From NCBI GenBank assembly GCA_035502775.1, contig DATJUB010000062.1, positions 1-64,000 of the forward strand: DNA of 64,000 bases, written 5' to 3'. Each line of letters opens with the position of its first letter. Positions within the stretch are counted from its first letter, which is position 1. The notes under the pieces were generated by a model. It ran no database searches. It was not told the DNA's origin and was given only the letters and a program-made list of their open reading frames with translations. A program made the position numbers and the translations under genes. This stretch comes from 67-14 sp035502775 (lineage in GTDB: Bacteria > Actinomycetota > Thermoleophilia > Solirubrobacterales > 70-9). This document shows positions 16,526 to 25,068 of this stretch, piece after piece.

Positions 16526-17947
16526 ATGGACCACAAACTTCTGCTGGCAGGCGATTGGATTGAGACGGGCGACTGGGACGAGGTCAAGAGCCCCTATGAC
16601 CAGAGTCCGATCGGGCGGGTCGCCCAGGGCGACGCCGCCCTGATCGACCGAGCCGTCCAGGCCGCCCACCAGGTCTTCTCCGAAGGTGGCCTGCCCCAGT
16701 ACGAACGGGCCGCGATCCTCGACCGGGCCGCCGACCTCGTCGCCGAGCGCCGTGACGATCTCGCCGAGACGATCGCCCGTGAGGCCGGCAAGCCGATCAA
16801 GACGGCCACGGTCGAGGCGATCCGGACCGCCGACACCCTGAAGTTCTCGGCGACCGAGGCGCGCAAGCTCACGGGCGGCACGATCCCGATGGAGGCTTCG
16901 GCGGCCGGTGTCGGCAAGCTCGGTGTGATGCTGCGGGTTCCGTACGGCGTGGTCGGTGCGATCAGCCCCTTCAACTTCCCGCTCAACCTGGTCGCCCACA
17001 AGCTCGGCCCGGCGATCGCCGCCGGCAACGCGGTGGTGCTGAAGCCGGCCGGCCAGACCCCGATCTCCTCCCTGAAGCTCGCCCAGATCTTCATCGACGC
17101 GGGCCTGCCGAACGGCTGGCTCAGCGTGATCCCAGGTGGCGGCCGCGACGTGGGCAACGCGATCGTCGAACACGAACTGACCAAGGCCATCACTTTCACC
17201 GGATCGGTTCCGGTGGGCTGGGGGATCGCCGCCAAGGTACCTCACAAGAAGGTCAACCTGGAACTCGGATCGAACGCGCCGCTGATCGTCAACAGCGACG
17301 GCGACTGGGAGACCGCGGCCGACAAGGCCCAGATCCACGCCTTCTCGCACGCGGGCCAGAGCTGCATCTCGATCCAGCGCATCCTGCTCCACGAAGACAT
17401 CGCCGACAAGTTCATCGAACGGCTGGTGACCAACGTTGAGAGCCTGAAGGTCGGCGATCCGATGGAGGAGAGCACCGACGTCGGGCCCCTGATCACCCCC
17501 GGGGACCGTGATCGCGTCAAGAGCTGGATCGACGAGGCCGTGGCCGGCGGCGGCAAGCTGCTGACCGGAGGCGAGCTGGTCGACGAGGGCCGCTGTCTCG
17601 CCCCCACCCTGATCGAGCATCCCGGCAACGAGGCCAAGGTGTGGTGCGAAGAGATCTTCGGGCCGGTCGCGACCGTCGATCGATTCTCCGATTTCGACGA
17701 GGCGCTGGAGCGTGCCAACGACTCGAAGTTCGGCCTGCAGGCCGGGGTCTTCACCCGGGACATCGGCAACGGCATCAAGGCCGGCAACACACTTGAGTTC
17801 GGTGGCGTCCTGATCAACGAGGTGCCGACCTTCCGCGCCGACCAGCAGCCCTACGGCGGCGTCAAGGACTCGGGCAATACGCGTGAGGGTCCGGCCTACT
17901 CGATCATGGAACTCACCGAGGAACGCATGGTGACCTTCCAGGGCTGA
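16526..17947 (+). CDS. NAD(P)-dependent aldehyde dehydrogenase
   Basis: 473 aa from MDHKLLLAGDWIETGDW; an ATG six codons upstream is possible. ALDH fold with SPFNFPLNLVAHK, the general-base motif LELGSNAP (the usual LELGGK has Ser-Asn here), the catalytic Cys in HAGQSCIS, and CEEIFGPVATV. ELGSN-type ALDHs include lactaldehyde and phosphonoacetaldehyde dehydrogenases, but substrate cannot be assigned. Only distantly like the ALDH at 566. Confidence 0.93.
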   Translation: MDHKLLLAGDWIETGDWDEVKSPYDQSPIGRVAQGDAALIDRAVQAAHQVFSEGGLPQYERAAILDRAADLVAERRDDLAETIAREAGKPIKTATVEAIRTADTLKFSATEARKLTGGTIPMEASAAGVGKLGVMLRVPYGVVGAISPFNFPLNLVAHKLGPAIAAGNAVVLKPAGQTPISSLKLAQIFIDAGLPNGWLSVIPGGGRDVGNAIVEHELTKAITFTGSVPVGWGIAAKVPHKKVNLELGSNAPLIVNSDGDWETAADKAQIHAFSHAGQSCISIQRILLHEDIADKFIERLVTNVESLKVGDPMEESTDVGPLITPGDRDRVKSWIDEAVAGGGKLLTGGELVDEGRCLAPTLIEHPGNEAKVWCEEIFGPVATVDRFSDFDEALERANDSKFGLQAGVFTRDIGNGIKAGNTLEFGGVLINEVPTFRADQQPYGGVKDSGNTREGPAYSIMELTEERMVTFQG

Positions 17948-17965
17948 GTCTCCGCGAAGGGGGGC

Positions 17966-17987
17966 GCGATGTGAACGAGATGTGAAC
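17966..17987 (-). promoter_or_regulatory. Candidate PhoP box (11-bp direct repeats)
   Basis: On the minus strand GTTCACATCTC is followed directly by GTTCACATCGC, an 11-bp direct repeat. Streptomyces PHO boxes are 11-bp GTTCACC-type repeats, and mycobacterial PhoP also binds 11-bp-phased TCAC repeats. It lies 63 bp before the secreted metallophosphoesterase, with a weak -10-like tagcct at 18006-18011. Confidence 0.5.
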
Positions 17988-18050
17988 TCGCGCCCCCGAT
18001 TCAGTTAGCCTTTCCGGTGAGGAGTCAGGGAATCGACCGGAGGGGAAAGT

Positions 18051-20324
18051 ATGTCCAAGCTGAAAATCGCCGTGATCGCCTGCACCTGTGTGATCGCCGG
18101 AACGGCCGCCGCCATCGCCCAGGCGGCACCGGGAGACACACTCGGGATCAGCACGCTGGTCCAGCGGATCCTTCCCAATGGCGCCGGAGGTTTCAAGACC
18201 CTGACCACGGGACCCGGCGAGGCCTACATCGTCCGCACCGGCGAGGGCAGTGACGTCCTCGGCGAGGCCAAGGACGGCCGTGACTCCCGCCGGACCCCGC
18301 TCGCCTACTTCGGCCAGCTGACCGATTTCCAGCTCGCCGATGAGGAGAGCCCGGCACGAGTCGAGTTCCTCGATCCGGAAGGCGGACCGTTCACCGCTTC
18401 CTGGCGCCCGTCCGAGGCGTTCAACGCGCATGAGGCGAACGAGATGATCGAGCAGATGAACTCCTTCGCCGCCAACGCGCCGGTCACCAGCGGCGACGGC
18501 AGCAAGCCGCCGATGGACTTCGTCATGAACACCGGCGACATCTCCGACAGCCAGCAGTTCAACGAGACGACCTGGAACCGCCAGCTGATCGAGGGCGGCA
18601 CGATCACCCCCGGCAGCGGTGTCGATCCGGCCCCGTCGATCGACAACAACCCGCTCTGCCCGGCGACGACCATCGCCACTCTCGGTGGCATCAAGGACGC
18701 CGCGACTCCGACGAACTACACGGGCGTCCAGGACCGTGACGACTGGCCCGGAGCCAAGGAGTTCTACTTCTACGACCCGGACGATCCGAACCCGCCGCTG
18801 GACGATCCCGGCAACGTCAATCCCTACGCCGACGCGCCCGAGTACCCCGGGCTGATGAACCAGGCGCAGAAGCCGTTCGAGGCCACCGGACTGAACGTCC
18901 CCGGATACGTGCTCTTCGGCAACCACGACGGCCTGGTCCAGGGCAACGCCTGGGCGAGCAAGCTCTTCAACCAGTTCGCCCAGGGCTGCCTGAAGCCGAT
19001 CGCCGACCAGTCTCCGGAGAACTCCCCGTTCGATCCGCTGACCTTCCTCGGTCTGGTCACCGATCCGAATCTCGACGTCTCCGGTTTCCTCGACCTGGTC
19101 GACGCCAATCCCAACCAGTTCATGGCCGTCCCGCCGGATCCGAACCGGCGCCTGATCTCGAAGACCGAGTACAAGAACATCTTCAAGGCGAACGGCAAGG
19201 ATGACGGGCACGGCTTCGATTTCGTCGATCCGGCCGAGGAGACCGCCTCGAACGGAACCGCCGGCTACTACGCCTACTCCAAGGGCGATGTCCGCTACAT
19301 CACGCTCGACACCCACTCCGAGGGCGGCAAGATCCTCAGCTCCGACAAGGGCAACCTCGACACGCCGCAGTTCGAGTGGTTCGAACGTGAGCTGCAGAAG
19401 ACGACCGAGAACAACCAGATCGCGATCGTGTTCTCCCACCATGCTCCGGAGAGCATGAGTGCCGACGTGCCGGACGAGAACGCTCCGTCCTGCGCGAGCG
19501 TCGATCCGGCCGAGGTGGTCGGCTGCGACGGCGATCCGCGCGTCTCGACCCCGATCAAGCTCCAGGCCGATGTCGTCGCGCTGATGCACAAGTACCCGGC
19601 CGCTGTGGCCTGGGTCGCCGGACACAGCCACGAGAACAAGATCGATGCCTTCAAGGATCCGGCCGGCGCTGGCGGGTTCTGGAGCATCAGGACCTCGGCG
19701 ATCGTCGATTGGCCGAAGCAGAACCGTCTGCTGCAGATCTTCGACAACGAGGACGGGAACCTCTCGATCTTCGGCACCCTGATCGACCACGCGGCCCCGG
19801 TGCCGGCGCCGCCCGTGGGCACCGACGCGAACACCATGAACGCCGCGCAGCTGGCCTCGACCGGCCGCACCATCGGCTACAACGACAACCAGAACGGCGG
19901 CGAGAGCTGCGGCTCGATCGATCCGTGCGGTGCCGGAACCGCGGAGGACCGCAACGTCGAGCTGCTGGTCAAGGATCCGCGCCGGGCCGAGCCCGCGCCG
20001 AAGCCGAATATCTCCAAGGTCAAGGTGACGCCGAAGAAGAAGTCGCTGAAGGCCGGCAAGAAGACCAAGCTGACCGTTCATGTGACCAACAGCGGCAAGG
20101 CCGCCGCGACCAAGGTGAAGGTCAGGCTGAAGTCCTCGAACAAGCGGGTCAAGGTGAAGAAGACGATCGTGATCAAGAAGATCGCGGCCGGCAGGACCGC
20201 CAAGGTCAAGATCACCGTGACCGCCAAGCGCAAGGCGAAGGGCAAGGCAAAGGTCACGGCGGCGGTCGGCAAGCGCAAGGGCGCGGCGACCGTGAAGATC
20301 AAGCCGGCGAAGCGGAAGGGCTAG
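18051..20324 (+). CDS. Secreted metallophosphoesterase with Lys-rich C-terminal domain
   Basis: 757 aa. Signal peptide (about residues 1-26), then a calcineurin-like phosphoesterase domain at ~80-600: QLTDFQLADE, NTGDISDSQQ (GDxxD), LFGNHDG (GNHD), FSHHAPES and VAGHSHENK (GHxH). Resembles the actinobacterial TIGR03767-type family. The last ~110 residues form an extremely basic beta-type domain (KVKVTPKKKSLKAGKKTKLTV-type) also present at the end of the GDPD at 33666. Likely cell-wall associated, releasing phosphate from an unknown ester. Start has an AGGGGA ribosome-binding site. Stop shares CTAG with the convergent gene. Confidence 0.92.
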   Translation: MSKLKIAVIACTCVIAGTAAAIAQAAPGDTLGISTLVQRILPNGAGGFKTLTTGPGEAYIVRTGEGSDVLGEAKDGRDSRRTPLAYFGQLTDFQLADEESPARVEFLDPEGGPFTASWRPSEAFNAHEANEMIEQMNSFAANAPVTSGDGSKPPMDFVMNTGDISDSQQFNETTWNRQLIEGGTITPGSGVDPAPSIDNNPLCPATTIATLGGIKDAATPTNYTGVQDRDDWPGAKEFYFYDPDDPNPPLDDPGNVNPYADAPEYPGLMNQAQKPFEATGLNVPGYVLFGNHDGLVQGNAWASKLFNQFAQGCLKPIADQSPENSPFDPLTFLGLVTDPNLDVSGFLDLVDANPNQFMAVPPDPNRRLISKTEYKNIFKANGKDDGHGFDFVDPAEETASNGTAGYYAYSKGDVRYITLDTHSEGGKILSSDKGNLDTPQFEWFERELQKTTENNQIAIVFSHHAPESMSADVPDENAPSCASVDPAEVVGCDGDPRVSTPIKLQADVVALMHKYPAAVAWVAGHSHENKIDAFKDPAGAGGFWSIRTSAIVDWPKQNRLLQIFDNEDGNLSIFGTLIDHAAPVPAPPVGTDANTMNAAQLASTGRTIGYNDNQNGGESCGSIDPCGAGTAEDRNVELLVKDPRRAEPAPKPNISKVKVTPKKKSLKAGKKTKLTVHVTNSGKAAATKVKVRLKSSNKRVKVKKTIVIKKIAAGRTAKVKITVTAKRKAKGKAKVTAAVGKRKGAATVKIKPAKRKG

Positions 20325-22096
20325 CGCCCCGGGGCGGGGCTCAGGCCGATCAGGGCCTGGGCCGTGACCCAGCCCGGGGTTGTCGCCAGTCCCGGCGCGT
20401 AGAGGATCGATCCGTTTCGCTTCTGGAGAGTGGCCAGGAAGTGGAGCGGCGTGATCCCGTCCTCGGTGCGGACCCGCGATGGCGGCGGACCGGAGAGGCG
20501 CAGGGCGAGAAGGCCGAGCCCGGTGCTCTGGGCGTTCGATCTTCCGCCTGCGACGGCCGGCAGTCCGCCGTCGAAGTTCTGGGTGCCGCGGACGTACCGG
20601 GCGGCCGCCGACACGGCCTCTTCCCGGCCATTCAGCGCGAGGGCCCACGCCGCGAGTCCGGTGCTGTCGACATCCGGCCCCGATCCTTCTGAGAGCCCGA
20701 AGCCACCGCTCGCGTGCTGCGCGGACTCCAGCCAACCGGCGGCCTTCGCCGATCGCTCGGGGGAGGATCTCCGGAGCGTGATCGCGCCCGTCGCGGTCAG
20801 GTTCAGATCCCCGCCGAACGAGCCGTCGTCTCTCTGTTTCGGCAGCAGCTTCCGGGCCAGCCGCACGGCTTTCGCCGCCTGTCGCCGGTCACCGCGCCGA
20901 CCCAGGGCCAGGGCGACCCATCGGGCCACCAGCGGTGAGGAGCTCACGGTGCGCCTGGTCGCGGGCGAGCGCAGATAGGCCGCCGCCCGCAGGCCGAGCC
21001 GCCGCGCGTCCAGCCGTTTCCCGCTCACCTTGAAATCGATCCGGTTGATCCCGGTCCGACGGGGCTCCGCGATTCGCGGTGACACCGCCCGGCTGAGCAG
21101 GCGGTATCGCCCCGGCCGGAGCGGTCCGACCCGGGCCGACCACACGGATCCGGATACCGCCGTCCTCGTCCAGACCGGTCCGCGGCCGCATTTGCGGCGA
21201 ATCATCCGCCGCTTTCCGGCTGACCACGACCGGCAGCGTCCGGCGTTTCGGGAGGTGAGCGCCACCTGGACTCCGGCGCTGCCCGCCACCCGGCCGCGCA
21301 GGACCCGCGGGCCCGCTCCGCGCATGAAGAGCTGTCCATCGACGATCTTGTCGATTCTGCTCGGCCTGGCTCCGGGCCCGGGGCCACCCTCACAGCCGGT
21401 GACCCCGACACAGACCTCGACCGCGTTCGAACGGATCCCCTCGGAGTGCTCGGCCTTGAACCGGTACCTGCCCGGTTCCCCGATCGTGAGTGATGCCCGT
21501 CCTTCGGTTCCCGTGATCGCGGAGTGGCCTTCTTCATCCTTCACAGCCGCCCCCGCGACCGGAGCGTCGCCGGAGCGTTCGTCGTGAACCGCAAGCGAGA
21601 ACGGCTCGCCCGGATCGACCTCGCCCGGGCCGGACAGGCCGAGCGTCTTCGTTTTCAGAAAGGCCTCGTAGGCGAGCAGCACCCGGTCGCCGTCCTTCAC
21701 GGGCGTGGTGCAGCCCCCGGTAGGGGTCGGCTCGCCGTTCAGCAGCGTTGACCAGGGTGCCGCCGGGGTGGCCTGCTCCCCGGCGATCGAGTCGATCAGG
21801 AAATCACCGGCGCTGCTGTCCCACTGGCCGTGCCAGGCGAGCCCCGCCGAGCGCATCGCGTCGTCGAGCGCACCGGTGAGTGTGCTCGTGGGTATCTCAC
21901 CGAAGGACCCCGAGCAGGCATGGGTTCCGCTGCCGTCGCCGCCGTCGACCGGATGGACGGTGGTCGTGACCCCGCCCTCGAAATGGGTCTCGGCCGAACC
22001 CTCGACCCGCACCGAGACCTCGGCTCCCCCGGCCGTGGTGGCCGGACCGGCGAGAGCCAGCCCGGCCATCAGGACCACGAGGAAGCGGAACTTCAC
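20321..22096 (-). CDS. Secreted DUF4430 + alpha/alpha-toroid protein, second gene of B12-riboswitch operon
   Basis: 591 aa from a GTG whose G is the last base of the upstream gene's TAG, so it is translationally coupled. The longer open frame lies over that gene and is rejected. Signal peptide (1-25); a DUF4430 (transcobalamin C-terminal-like) domain at ~45-150, with core W-STLLNGEPTPTGGC and KDGDRVLLAYEAF; Ig-like regions at ~155-370; then prenyltransferase/squalene-cyclase-like repeats at ~400-590 (QRDDGSFGGD, ASGGFGLSE, NFDGGLPAVA). Domain order is reversed compared with the upstream partner. Probable extracellular cobalamin binder, by inference. Confidence 0.82.
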   Translation of the reverse strand: MKFRFLVVLMAGLALAGPATTAGGAEVSVRVEGSAETHFEGGVTTTVHPVDGGDGSGTHACSGSFGEIPTSTLTGALDDAMRSAGLAWHGQWDSSAGDFLIDSIAGEQATPAAPWSTLLNGEPTPTGGCTTPVKDGDRVLLAYEAFLKTKTLGLSGPGEVDPGEPFSLAVHDERSGDAPVAGAAVKDEEGHSAITGTEGRASLTIGEPGRYRFKAEHSEGIRSNAVEVCVGVTGCEGGPGPGARPSRIDKIVDGQLFMRGAGPRVLRGRVAGSAGVQVALTSRNAGRCRSWSAGKRRMIRRKCGRGPVWTRTAVSGSVWSARVGPLRPGRYRLLSRAVSPRIAEPRRTGINRIDFKVSGKRLDARRLGLRAAAYLRSPATRRTVSSSPLVARWVALALGRRGDRRQAAKAVRLARKLLPKQRDDGSFGGDLNLTATGAITLRRSSPERSAKAAGWLESAQHASGGFGLSEGSGPDVDSTGLAAWALALNGREEAVSAAARYVRGTQNFDGGLPAVAGGRSNAQSTGLGLLALRLSGPPPSRVRTEDGITPLHFLATLQKRNGSILYAPGLATTPGWVTAQALIGLSPAPGR

Positions 22097-23994
22097 TACT
22101 GGCCGCGAACCGTGCCGGCGCCGATCGCGTAGGAGATCAGCCCGTCGGGGGCGCGGGTACCGGCGATCACCCTGATCCGGGCACGTCCCTTGCCGCCTCG
22201 CCTGGCGCTGCTCTTCAGCGCCGCGCGAACCTTGTCGCCGGCCTTCACCCGCACCGTGCGGCGCTGGCCCGAGGGCATCTGGATCGCGGTGACGGCGAAT
22301 CCGCGGAATCTCTTCGCCCGCGGACCGCGGACGCCGAAGTTGACCGTCGTGTTGCATCCGATCGCGCCGGAACCGGCGGGGCAGGCGATCACGGTGCGGA
22401 CCCTGCCGTTCCGCAGTGCCGGCTTGCCGGCGACCTTGGCCTTGGGGTAGGTGCCCGGGATCGGTTCGGGATCGGGATCCGGGTCCGGCTCGGGATCCGG
22501 CTTGATCTTGCCCTCGATCTGCGGCACGGGCACGACCGCGGCCGGGGTCAGCGCGTCGTCGCCCCGGTAGCGCAGCACGACCATGTCTCCGAGACCGAAC
22601 TCGGCGCCGGTCGCACCGGCCTCGGCCGAGCCGTTGACCGAGACCGTCCACTCGCCGGTGCCGCCGTTCAGCGCGGCGACCGATTCCGAGTCGGCGGTTC
22701 CGGACACGGATGCTCCCCGGACGCAATTCCCGGGAGCGGACGCGGCCCCGGCCGATTCGAGAACCGCCGAGAGATCGTCACCCTGAGAGACCTCGACCCG
22801 GCACATGCGCACCTGATCGGCGGCGGCCGTCGCCGCTCCGTGATCGATCACCAGGGTCAGGGGCACCTCGGTTCCCTTGACGATCTTTGGCGCCGGCTTG
22901 ACCGCCGGGGCGCCCGCGTTCTCGCGCTCGGGAGCCTCTCCCGACCAGTCATTGCCGCCGAGCGGTGAGACCGCCTGGTAGGAGGCCATCAGGTTGGCCG
23001 ATCCGGCCGGATTGGCGGGCATGTACCTGAACGAGCCGTCGGCGTTCTGCATGTTCACCAGGAAGTCGAGCGGGGTCGTGTTCCCGCTCTTGACCCACGG
23101 ACCGGACTGCGGATCGATGCCACAGGCGTTGAGGCCGCTGACCACCCAGGCGGTCGAGTTGGTGTTGACGGCCGACGCACTCGTGCTGGTGCTGAAACCG
23201 CCGGAAGCGGCGGGTTGGCGCTGCTCCAGCAGCGCCAACCCATCGGCGATCGCCGGATCGGTGTCGGGGTCGGCCCCGGCGGCGCAGAGGGCACCGATCG
23301 CCGAGGCGGTCATGTCGGTGTCGCTCGCCGCATTCGGGTTCGTCTTCTTCAGACCGACGCGCCAATGCCAGCCGCCATCGCCCAGCTGTTCCGAGCGGAC
23401 CTTGCGGGCCAGCTGCTCGAGCAGTTCCCGCGGAGCGCCCGAGTGGCTGAGCGCGAGGATGGCGAAGATGTCGTCGTTCAGCAGATCGCGATAGCCGAGC
23501 TGCTCGCCGTCCCACCAGAAGGCGAGACGGGAGACGAAGTCACGGTTCTCGGAAAGGCGCGAGGGCTGCAGGCCTCCGGCGACCGCGCTCAGGGCTGAAC
23601 GTGCCGCATCGGTCGGCACGCCGTCCGGCTGAAGCTCGCAGATCTCCGCGTTGTCCTTGCCGGGCGGGCAGGAGACCGAACCGGGGCCGCGATTGACCCA
23701 GAACTCGTCGTAGTAGGACTGGGCCGTGGGACCGGTCAGCGAAGGTGCGGCGTCGGCGGCGTTGACGTCTCCGGCCGCGAGTGCGGTCAGCGACCATTCA
23801 CCGAAACGCTCCCCGCCCCCGAGGGCCCCGGCCAGGGCACCATTCTCCGATTGCGTGCTCTCGAACCAGCTCGCGCCGAGTTCGGCCGCACCCTGGGCTT
23901 CGCCCGGGGACACATAGGCGTTCGCACTGCCGGTTCCGACCGCGAAAAGGGCCACGAGCGCCACCGCGATCGCTGCCATCTTTGTCCTGACCAT
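22096..23994 (-). CDS. Secreted alpha/alpha-toroid + DUF4430 protein (transcobalamin/intrinsic-factor-like architecture)
   Basis: 632 aa from ATG (AAGGAG five bases upstream); the adjacent GTG is too close to that site. Signal peptide (~1-25); alpha/alpha-toroid repeats at ~30-330 (LGASWFESTQSENGAL, LGDGGWHWRVG, NSTAWVVSGL, MQNADGSFRYM); DUF4430-like domain at ~370-470 (GEWTVSVNG, LGDMVVLRYRG); an Asp-Pro-Glu linker; a basic beta domain to the end. The helical-barrel-then-beta order matches animal intrinsic factor. With the cobalamin riboswitch 115 bases upstream, a B12-capture role is likely. No sortase or lipid anchor seen. Confidence 0.85.
   Translation of the reverse strand: MVRTKMAAIAVALVALFAVGTGSANAYVSPGEAQGAAELGASWFESTQSENGALAGALGGGERFGEWSLTALAAGDVNAADAAPSLTGPTAQSYYDEFWVNRGPGSVSCPPGKDNAEICELQPDGVPTDAARSALSAVAGGLQPSRLSENRDFVSRLAFWWDGEQLGYRDLLNDDIFAILALSHSGAPRELLEQLARKVRSEQLGDGGWHWRVGLKKTNPNAASDTDMTASAIGALCAAGADPDTDPAIADGLALLEQRQPAASGGFSTSTSASAVNTNSTAWVVSGLNACGIDPQSGPWVKSGNTTPLDFLVNMQNADGSFRYMPANPAGSANLMASYQAVSPLGGNDWSGEAPERENAGAPAVKPAPKIVKGTEVPLTLVIDHGAATAAADQVRMCRVEVSQGDDLSAVLESAGAASAPGNCVRGASVSGTADSESVAALNGGTGEWTVSVNGSAEAGATGAEFGLGDMVVLRYRGDDALTPAAVVPVPQIEGKIKPDPEPDPDPDPEPIPGTYPKAKVAGKPALRNGRVRTVIACPAGSGAIGCNTTVNFGVRGPRAKRFRGFAVTAIQMPSGQRRTVRVKAGDKVRAALKSSARRGGKGRARIRVIAGTRAPDGLISYAIGAGTVRGQ
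23212..23241. repeat. 30-bp perfect palindrome inside the toroid gene
   Basis: Arms gggttggcgctgct (23212-23225) and agcagcgccaaccc (23228-23241) with a 2-base centre. It lies in codons for the toroid region of the gene at 22096-23994 and would form a strong mRNA hairpin. Confidence 0.7.
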
Positions 23995-24108
23995 CACTTC
24001 TCCTTCGAGTCTCCAACTGGGTTATCTGGTCGCCGCGCGTTCGAGGCGGACCGTCCCGTGGAGGGGTGATGGCCGACAGCCCTTTCGCGAGGCAAGTCAA
24101 AAGCACAA

Positions 24109-24222
24109 AGCTCAGTCGTGACAGGTATTCGGGCTTGAAATTCGGCCTGTGATGCAGAATCTCATACCGTTGCGCGTCAGCCCCGGATTCTCACCGGTGT
24201 TCCCCACGCCACGAACTGAACT
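24109..24222 (-). ncRNA. Cobalamin riboswitch
   Basis: Read on the minus strand, the segment has the B12-element core GGGAACACCGGTGAGAATCC, then GGGGCTGACGCGCAAC and later AAGCCCGAATACCTG, matching the conserved cobalamin aptamer blocks (CCGGTGAAAATCCGGGGCTG...CGCAAC and AAGCC-GA-ACCTGCC). Outer arms 24210-24222 and 24109-24120 pair over 12 bp with one bulge and one G-U. The aptamer is compact (~114 nt), suggesting a smaller Cbl-II-like class. It precedes the two-gene operon 23994-20321; high B12 is expected to repress it. The rest of the ~290-base gap holds the expression platform and the ribosome-binding site. Confidence 0.92.
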
Positions 24223-24282
24223 CACCCTAGCAGCGAATATGCCGACCGCGGTCCGGCCGGATTAACCGATGCATAAGGACGG

Positions 24283-25044
24283 ATGTCTAATGTCCCATCC
24301 ATGGATAGTCACTCTTGGGTTCTCTGGGTAGGGGTCATCGCGGTCGTCCTGCACGTCATCGAGGAATACTCCTTCGGCTGGCTCTCTTGGGCCAACGAAC
24401 AGGTCGCTCCGCGCTTCGGAATCGAGATCCGGGAAACCGACTTCATGCTGGGCAGCCTCGGTCTGGTCTTCATCGCCCTGGCCGGAGCCGCGATCGGCTG
24501 GTGGGCACCCGCGGTGAGTCTCGCGGTCCCTGCGCTCTTCGTGCTCAACGCGGTCTTCTTCCACATGCTGCCGAGTGCCCGCGACGAACGCCTCACCCCC
24601 GGCACGCTCAGCGCCGTCTTCATCTACCTGCCGGTGGCGGCCTGGATGTTCTGGGCGGCCGGAACCGACGACCGCCTGAACTTCGGCACGTTCGTGCTCG
24701 CTTTCGTACTCGGCGGCGCGATCATGATCTACCCGGTCGCGATGCTCGTTCTGCGGGACAGGTTCGGCTGGGAGGCGCAGACCGCCCGGGCGACGTCCCC
24801 GGGAGAGGAATCCCCCGACGATGCACCACCCTTCGAGGAGACGCCGGCCGATCTGGTCGACGAACAGGTAGATGCCCAGGTGATGGAGCCCGATGAGGGC
24901 GGCGCGACGGCGGTGCTGATCGCCGACGACGAGCCGGAGACCGATCCGGACGAGACCGCGATCGATCTCGCCCAGGACGCCGCCACGGAGTCCCAGCCGG
25001 TCGACCCGGCCGAGGATGAGACGACCGAGCTGCGGCGGGACTGA
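24283..25044 (+). CDS. HXXEE-domain membrane protein
   Basis: 253 aa (a second ATG six codons in is possible). The N-terminal ~160 residues have five hydrophobic segments and the HVIEE signature near residue 25, plus NAVFFHMLPS, typical of the HXXEE membrane family of unknown function. The last ~75 residues are strongly acidic (Asp/Glu-rich), probably a disordered cytoplasmic tail. Divergent from the riboswitch operon. Confidence 0.8.
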   Translation: MSNVPSMDSHSWVLWVGVIAVVLHVIEEYSFGWLSWANEQVAPRFGIEIRETDFMLGSLGLVFIALAGAAIGWWAPAVSLAVPALFVLNAVFFHMLPSARDERLTPGTLSAVFIYLPVAAWMFWAAGTDDRLNFGTFVLAFVLGGAIMIYPVAMLVLRDRFGWEAQTARATSPGEESPDDAPPFEETPADLVDEQVDAQVMEPDEGGATAVLIADDEPETDPDETAIDLAQDAATESQPVDPAEDETTELRRD

Positions 25045-25068
25045 CCGCCGCCGCGCCCGGCCTCGCCG

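Noticed and set aside
17913..20735. 940-codon minus-strand open frame
   Set aside because: Fully antisense to the metallophosphoesterase, with low-complexity Arg/Val/Asp content.
22096..22726. N-terminal extension of the second B12-operon gene
   Set aside because: The upstream 210 codons are out of frame with, and overlap, the first gene; a signal peptide begins at the GTG at 22096.
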